Shown: piece by piece, positions 5,929-9,783 of the stretch
How the letters are laid out: the number at the start of each line of letters is the position of its first letter
Position numbering within the stretch: the stretch's first letter is position 1
NCBI GenBank assembly: GCA_040877875.1
Contig: JBBDNC010000211.1
Location: 1-9,783 of the forward strand
Direction: 5' to 3'
Length of the DNA stretch: 9,783 nucleotides
Origin: JBBDNC01 sp040877875
Lineage (GTDB): Bacteria; Bacteroidota; Rhodothermia; Balneolales; Balneolaceae
Notes under the pieces: generated by a model
What the model was told of the DNA's origin: nothing
The model's input: the letters and a program-made list of their open reading frames with translations, nothing else
Database searches by the model: none
Translations under genes and position numbers: made by a program

Positions 5929-8118
5929 TTAAAAGGATTCGACGGATGCATCCAGCCCCCGTCTTTCCAGCAGATGTCTCACGTCGGGTTCTTCACCCCG
6001 GAAATCAAGGTAGAGTTCCATCGGTTCCCTGCTGCCCCCGCGTGACAGGATAGTTCTTCTGAACAGGTCGCCGTTTTCGCGTGTGAGCCCGCTGCGCTGC
6101 TGCATATAGGCAAACGCATCGGCTGCCATAACCTCACTCCATATATAGGAGTAATAATTTGCAGAATAACCGGTGGTAAAGATGTGGGCGAAATAAGGGG
6201 ATTTGTAACGGGGCGGAACCGGCGCGTAATCCAGATTGTATTCGGCCAGGGCCTCCTTCTCGAATTCTTCTACACTTTCCGGAATCTCATTTTCCTCTAA
6301 AGTATGCCATTGCATATCGAGCAGGGCGGCTGCAAGATACTCCTGGGTGTCAAATCCCTGGTTGAATTCCCTGGCTGCAATAACACGGTCGAGAAGTTCC
6401 TGTGGAATTTTTTCGCCTGTGTCATAGTGAATGGCATAATTTTCAATCACTTCGGGTTGAATGGCCCAATCTTCCTGAAAGGTGGAGGGAAATTCTACAA
6501 AATCACGGGGGACGGACGTGCCGGCTAACGAGGGATAGGTGACGTCTGAAAAGAGGCCGTGAACGGCATGTCCTATTTCATGGTAAAGGGTCGTCACCTG
6601 GTCAAAACTGATCAAAGCCGGTTCCCCGGAAGCCGGTTTCGGAATGTTTAAAACGTTGACAATTACCGGTTGTTGATCCAGCAGCTCGGATTGACCGACA
6701 AACGAGCTCATCCAGGCTCCACCCCGTTTGGAGTCGCGGGCAAAGTAATCGGCGTAAAACAGGCCGATTTGGCTGCCGCCCTTGTCATAGACATTAAATA
6801 CCCGTACTTCGGGATGATAGGTCGGCAGATCATACCGTTCCTCAAAGGTGATTCCAAACAGACGCTGCATTGTATAGAAGACCCCGTCTTCGAGTACACG
6901 GTTCAATTCGAAATAGGAGCGGACTTCGTTGTCATCGATATCATATTTTTCCGCTCTGATTTTTTCGGCATAATACGCCCAGTCCCATGGCCGGAGGTCA
7001 TCTTCGATACCGTCTTGTGCCATCATTTCCCTGATCTGTTCCGCTTCCCGTTTTGTATTGGCAAGAACAGGCGGAATCAGGTCGGTCATCATCTCCAAAG
7101 CATTCGCCGGTTCTTTTGCTGCGTTTTCCTCCAGCACGTAAGAAGCCCAGTTCGGGTGGCCGAGCAGTTGGGCTTTTTCCAGCCGCAGGTTCACCAGTTC
7201 GAGGATCAGGGGGCGGTTATCGATCCCGCCGTCTTGTCCGATCCCCCTGTATGCCGATGCTTCCCAGATTTGCCGCCGAAGGTCCCGGTTGTGCAGATTG
7301 GCAAGGATAGGCTGGCGTGTGGTATTGGTGATGGGAAAAAGGTATTGATCTTCCATTCCCCGCTCCCTGGCAGCTTCCTCTGCCGCCGAGATACGGTCGG
7401 GAGTGAGTCCGTCGAGCCTTGCCCTCTCTTCTACAATTACGGCACGTTCACGTGTGATATCCAACAGGTTTTCCTGAAACTGAGTGGTAAGGGTGGAGAT
7501 TCTTTCATTGATTTGCCGTATTCGGGCCTGCTCCTCATCATTAAGCTGTGCGCCGGCTCGTACGAAACTTCTGTACGTTTCCTCTGCAAGCTGTTCGGAT
7601 TCCGGATCCAGTTCCAGATTATCCAGGTTTTCGTAGACTGACCGGACACGTTCGTAAAGTTCACTGTTCAACAGGATGTTATCCGAATGGGCCGCAAGTT
7701 TCGGAGCCATTTTTGACTGGATTTCCTGAATTTGATCGTTGGTATGGGCTGAAGTGAGATTGAAAAATACTCGACGGACACGGGTCAACATTTGCCCCGT
7801 TTTTTCAAGAGCTTCAAATGTATTTTCAAAGGTGGGATCTTCCGGATTTGAAGCAATCGAATCAACTTCCTGAAGTTCCAGTTCCATCCCCCTCTCGAAA
7901 GCAGGCATGAAATGTTCTGTGCGTATTGCATCGAAATCCGGCGCTTCAAAGGGGAGGTCGCTCGGTACAAAGAATGGATTCTCATCGTTTTCTGGCATAT
8001 CTGAGGGCGTCTTGGCTTCCTGGGAGACAATAATGGTTTCTGTTTGAATAGAGGTGCATGCAGATAGTGATAATAGAAAAACTATGACCAGTGAGGGTGT
8101 AATAACGGGGTGTTTCAT
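5929..8118 (-). CDS. M3 family metallopeptidase lipoprotein (dipeptidyl carboxypeptidase, Dcp-like)
   Basis: A zinc peptidase of the thimet oligopeptidase/Dcp family that trims C-terminal dipeptides or short peptides. The 729-residue product starts with a lipoprotein signal, hydrophobic residues 9-20 and lipobox L18-S19-A20-C21, so it is likely anchored facing the periplasm. The catalytic zinc motif HEIGH spans 513-517 (H513, H517, E514), with the third ligand E542 in DFVEFPS. The TGYSANYYSYIWSEVMAADAF stretch (649-669) carries the substrate-binding tyrosines of Dcp-type enzymes. Without the leader the size matches Dcp. The start has GAAAGGAAA about 12 nt upstream. It lies upstream of the isomerase-like gene in the same direction, but the 294-bp spacer makes a common transcript uncertain. 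The E. coli Dcp has no such lipoprotein anchor, so the export and membrane tether are the unusual point. Confidence 0.94.
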   Translation of the reverse strand: MKHPVITPSLVIVFLLSLSACTSIQTETIIVSQEAKTPSDMPENDENPFFVPSDLPFEAPDFDAIRTEHFMPAFERGMELELQEVDSIASNPEDPTFENTFEALEKTGQMLTRVRRVFFNLTSAHTNDQIQEIQSKMAPKLAAHSDNILLNSELYERVRSVYENLDNLELDPESEQLAEETYRSFVRAGAQLNDEEQARIRQINERISTLTTQFQENLLDITRERAVIVEERARLDGLTPDRISAAEEAARERGMEDQYLFPITNTTRQPILANLHNRDLRRQIWEASAYRGIGQDGGIDNRPLILELVNLRLEKAQLLGHPNWASYVLEENAAKEPANALEMMTDLIPPVLANTKREAEQIREMMAQDGIEDDLRPWDWAYYAEKIRAEKYDIDDNEVRSYFELNRVLEDGVFYTMQRLFGITFEERYDLPTYHPEVRVFNVYDKGGSQIGLFYADYFARDSKRGGAWMSSFVGQSELLDQQPVIVNVLNIPKPASGEPALISFDQVTTLYHEIGHAVHGLFSDVTYPSLAGTSVPRDFVEFPSTFQEDWAIQPEVIENYAIHYDTGEKIPQELLDRVIAAREFNQGFDTQEYLAAALLDMQWHTLEENEIPESVEEFEKEALAEYNLDYAPVPPRYKSPYFAHIFTTGYSANYYSYIWSEVMAADAFAYMQQRSGLTRENGDLFRRTILSRGGSREPMELYLDFRGEEPDVRHLLERRGLDASVESF

Positions 8119-8321
8119 AAGATAATCAGTTTCCTTTCTGGAATTTTAAGTAAAATATAGTGAAAGCTAACCTGGAACCGAACTCTTTTAGCAACAATGG
8201 ATGACCGGCTTTCATTCGGAGAAGTAAGGGATCTTGTTCTGGAAGACCCGGGATTATTTAAGAACCAAAATCTTTTGATGAATCATTAAAAGTACAGAAG
8301 TCGGCGTAAAGCACTTAACAT

Positions 8322-8360
8322 TCAGTGAACAGTGAACAGTGAACAGGTGCAGTGTGTCAG
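8322..8360 (-). repeat. CAGTGAA heptamer tandem repeat plus CAGTGTGTCAG
   Basis: CAGTGAA occurs three times in perfect tandem (8323-8343) followed by a partial CAG, then GTGCAGTGTGTCAG. On the reverse strand it reads CTGACACACTG followed by repeated CTGTTCA, the same module seen once at 1530-1555. This resembles short tandemly repeated heptanucleotide elements known from some bacteria. Confidence 0.7.
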
Positions 8361-8382
8361 GAAATCAGTTTTGGCGTGATAT

Positions 8383-8446
8383 CCGCGAACACACCCCTGG
8401 CATAGCCAAGCCGGCTGACGCCTACTTGGCTATACCGTCCCCTCTC
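8383..8446 (+). repeat. Dispersed repeat with hairpin, ending at the IS110 target
   Basis: CCGCGAACACACCCC (8383-8397) matches 1487-1501 at 13 of 15 positions. It is followed by a hairpin, ATAGCCAAG (8402-8410) and CTTGGCTAT (8425-8433) around a 14-nt loop, then by TCCCCTC (8438-8444). That last word is one arm of the palindrome split by the insertion sequence. The continuation beyond the IS is at 9741-9783. Confidence 0.55.
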
Positions 8447-8471
8447 GAATACTATGACTTAATCAAGTATT

Positions 8472-9503
8472 TTAAGCGGATTTTTTCCATTTGTGTTTAT
8501 TTTTTTGGATATAGTCGGGATCGTATTCTGCGCGGTTATTCCACATAGCACAATACAGGCGAATCAATTTATTTATAATATTATTGATCACCAACAAGTG
8601 CTCTTTTCCTTCGGCTCGTTTTTTCTCGTAATACTGCTGGTAATGCGGACAATGGGTTTTGACGCTCAGGGCTGCTTGATGCATCACCCGTCTGACTTCA
8701 GAATTGCCAAATCCGCTGCTTTGGTCGGTGCGGCTCACCGAGCTGCCGGACTGGTACGGGTGGGGAGCAAACCCAAAGCGGGAGGAAATCTTGCGAGCGT
8801 CCAGGGTCTGCTGACCAGCGAACAGACTCACCCATAATGGCCCCAGCACCTTTCCTATTCCGGGTGCGCTGCGCATCATCTGATACCGATTCTTTATGGT
8901 TGCATCGTCATGGATCAGCTCGTTGATGCGGGCTTCGATCTCAGTGATATGTTCACTGAGCAGGGCGACGTGCCGGGTCCACATATCAATAAGCCGCTCC
9001 ATGTCGGCATCGTGGATGTTGGCTTCGGTGAGTTTACTCCTCAGAGCTGCCCGTCGGTCTACCATGGCGCGTCGTTCGGCCTGAAGGCGCTTTATCTGTC
9101 CTATCGCCGGTTTTGGAGCCCTCGTCAGAGAAAGTTTGTCACTGTAGCGAACACCGTAGTCTGCCAGGTCTTCGGCGTCAAAGGCATCGGTCTTGCGATG
9201 GTGTTCGTTGCCGACTTGTTTCAGCGCCGTGGTTTTTACCACCGCATGCGCCCACTCATTGGTGGTGGTCCACCGCAGCAGGTATTCCCCATAGCGCCCG
9301 GTATGCTCACTGATGAGCTTTGTCTGGGACGGATCGGCCCCGTGATCAACCAACCAGCCGGCCAGTTGCTCAAATCCCTCGTACGTATTTGGAACCTGAC
9401 AGTCATAGCCTCCGCCGGTTTGTCGATCCAACAAATAGCAGTCCAACTGTTTTTTTGAGATATCGATGCCAACAATAAATCGCCATATAATTGTAATTTT
9501 CAT
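8472..9503 (-). CDS. IS110-family DEDD recombinase/transposase
   Basis: Catalyses bridge-RNA-directed excision and insertion of the element. The 343-residue product has the N-terminal RuvC-like DEDD domain with D14 (VGIDISKK), E66 (SEHTGRYGEY), D106 and D109 (KTDAFDAEDLADYG). A central coiled-coil-like helical stretch spans about 133-200. The C-terminal Transposase_20 domain covers about 208-315: RSAPGIGKVLG, then SRFGFAPHPYQSGSSVSR with candidate nucleophilic serines S252, S254 or S255, and GNSEVRRVMHQAAL. Length and motif spacing are as in active family members such as IS621, and there is no frameshift or internal stop, so it may be active. The ATG at 9503 gives the usual short lead before VGID. 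The structured RNA region lies immediately upstream on the same strand. Confidence 0.97.
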   Translation of the reverse strand: MKITIIWRFIVGIDISKKQLDCYLLDRQTGGGYDCQVPNTYEGFEQLAGWLVDHGADPSQTKLISEHTGRYGEYLLRWTTTNEWAHAVVKTTALKQVGNEHHRKTDAFDAEDLADYGVRYSDKLSLTRAPKPAIGQIKRLQAERRAMVDRRAALRSKLTEANIHDADMERLIDMWTRHVALLSEHITEIEARINELIHDDATIKNRYQMMRSAPGIGKVLGPLWVSLFAGQQTLDARKISSRFGFAPHPYQSGSSVSRTDQSSGFGNSEVRRVMHQAALSVKTHCPHYQQYYEKKRAEGKEHLLVINNIINKLIRLYCAMWNNRAEYDPDYIQKNKHKWKKSA

Positions 9504-9540
9504 CGTTAATAACCTATTTTATAGTTGAATGAATAAGCTG

Positions 9541-9722
9541 CCGAGTAGTTATCATCCCGTCTCTTTTACGAAGGTGAACTTCCCATACTATTTGGGCTAA
9601 GATAACTACCTACCACCGACAGGCTTTCGATTCGAGAGATGGGGTTTTCCCAAAGAGGGCCAGAGATTGCCTGTCGGGGTTCGGTAGCTTTTTTTGTTGG
9701 TTTAAAGCAACAAAACTTTTCT
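9541..9722 (-). ncRNA. Predicted IS110 bridge RNA
   Basis: Read leftward, this roughly 180-nt region forms three structures. The 5' stem-loop is TTTTGTTG paired with CAACAAAA (9692-9699 with 9708-9715). The target-binding hairpin has stems CCGACAGGC/GCCTGTCGG (9616-9624 with 9669-9677) and CTACC/GGTAG (9610-9614 with 9683-9687), a 44-nt internal loop and a GGG-AAAA-CCC tip. The donor-binding hairpin has stem GTAGTTATC/GATAACTAC (9545-9553 with 9601-9609), a 47-nt loop and a GAAG-TTCAC-CTTC tip. The order and size resemble the known IS621 bridge RNA. Guide matches: ATAGTAT (9585-9591) to the RE end; TAAAAGAGA (9560-9568) to core plus LE start; CTCTCGAAT (9630-9638) to core plus right target (8442-8450). 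Exact ends are inferred. Confidence 0.8.
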
Positions 9723-9738
9723 CAGGAAGTCTAAAAGA

Positions 9739-9783
9739 GAGGGGAGACTTGGAGGCCTGATCAGCGACTGGATATGTCCCCTC
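9739..9783. repeat. Right flank of the IS: second arm of the target palindrome and a further GTCCCCTC copy
   Basis: GAGGGGA (9739-9745, the first two bases being the core) is the complement of TCCCCTC at 8438-8444 and completes the interrupted palindrome. GTCCCCTC recurs at 9776-9783, the very end of the window, matching 8437-8444. Repeated palindrome arms suggest the dispersed repeat continues beyond the window, which may be why the sequence stops here. Confidence 0.5.

Larger units (their letters stand above)
8119..8446. other. Upstream region of the M3 peptidase gene with dispersed repeats
   Basis: No convincing gene lies between the peptidase start and the IS boundary. The peptidase promoter should be within about the first 100 bp, but I see no clear -35/-10 pair. 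A 30-codon frame at 8197-8289 (+) has no ribosome-binding site. The remaining sequence holds the heptamer repeat, a hairpin and the ACACACCCC-type repeat listed separately. Confidence 0.6.
8447..9738 (-). mobile_element. IS110-family insertion sequence, complete
   Basis: About 1292 bp including one copy of a two-base core (TC in the recombinase direction, GA on +). It contains one intact DEDD recombinase gene and, upstream of it, a structured noncoding region. The boundaries are inferred from guide matches: the RE end ATAGTAT (8449-8455 on the reverse strand) followed by core 8447-8448, and the LE start TCTTTTA (9732-9738 on the reverse strand) with core at 9739-9740. No terminal inverted repeats of the usual IS type are needed, in line with the family. 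The noncoding block sits upstream of the gene, as in the IS110 group, rather than downstream as in the IS1111 group. The size fits the family range. Confidence 0.8.

Noticed and set aside
5715..5951. 78-codon leftward reading frame between the isomerase-like and peptidase genes
   Set aside because: Its ATG lies inside the 3' end of the peptidase gene in another frame, there is no ribosome-binding site, and the product resembles nothing I recognise. A small gene cannot be fully excluded.
8197..8289. 30-codon frame on the + strand upstream of the peptidase gene
   Set aside because: The composition looks protein-like, but there is no Shine-Dalgarno, no family resemblance and it is very short. 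It may be a remnant.
9610..9695. Hairpin followed by a T-run on the + strand as a plain terminator
   Set aside because: It fits better as the target-binding hairpin and adjoining 5' stem-loop of the leftward bridge RNA. No + strand gene ends here.
9747..9752. ACTTGG (also at 8424-8429) as alternative IS boundary
   Set aside because: Only 6 bp, and not supported by any guide match.
9751..9766. Similarity of AGGCCTGAT-type sequence in the right flank to the REP target used by IS621
   Set aside because: The bridge RNA guides of this element do not match it, and the guide-defined junction is about 15 bp away. Probably coincidence or another repeat module.
8437..9783. GTCCCCTC direct repeats (8437-8444 and 9776-9783) as the target duplication or ends of the IS
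   Set aside because: IS110 elements make no classical target duplication. The guide matches place the boundaries at 8447-8449 and 9738-9740 instead, and the repeats are better explained as recurring arms of the palindromic dispersed repeat.

Overview
The window looks like a chromosomal stretch from a Gram-negative bacterium with an outer membrane, most likely of the Bacteroidota/Balneolota/Rhodothermota side of the tree. I infer this from a lipoprotein-type M3 peptidase, a Tat-exported sugar-isomerase-like protein, an MltB-type murein lytic enzyme and variable Shine-Dalgarno use; no rRNA or tRNA is present to fix it. A run of 100 Ns at 2717-2816 shows that this is a scaffold of two contigs, so the prfA-ppa linkage rests on scaffolding.

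Layout: purK (63-1223, -) and prfA (1616-2692, +) diverge from a 392-bp spacer containing a 25-bp degenerate tandem repeat, a small GC hairpin and a CTGTTCACTG module. After the N gap comes ppa (2879-3490, +). It converges on a leftward block: an MltB-like lytic transglycosylase (3736-4656), a Tat-signal sugar phosphate isomerase/epimerase-like protein (4687-5634, 30 bp upstream of it) and an M3 dipeptidyl carboxypeptidase lipoprotein (5929-8118). All three products are predicted to leave the cytoplasm. Upstream of the peptidase gene, 8119-8446 holds a (CAGTGAA)n heptamer repeat, a 9-bp-stem hairpin and an ACACACCCC-type dispersed repeat.

The right end is an intact IS110-family insertion sequence (about 8447-9738, leftward) with a complete DEDD recombinase. 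Between its left end and the recombinase start lies a strongly structured noncoding region that I read as its bridge RNA (about 9541-9722). It has a 5' stem-loop and two large internal-loop hairpins. Three of the four expected guide segments match the element ends or flank: 9 nt for the right donor including the core, 7 nt for the left donor, and 9 nt across core and right target. These matches place the boundaries, give a TC core (GA on +), and reconstruct an empty site that is a palindrome, TCCCCTC-TC-GAGGGGA. Joining the two ends as a circle would set TTGATT 17 bp from TTTAGA, just upstream of the predicted RNA start. The left target guide fits poorly.

The housekeeping genes (purK, prfA, ppa) appear intact and ordinary. 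The accessory interest is in the IS110 bridge RNA, its palindromic target within a dispersed repeat, and the repeat modules shared between the prfA upstream region and the IS flank.
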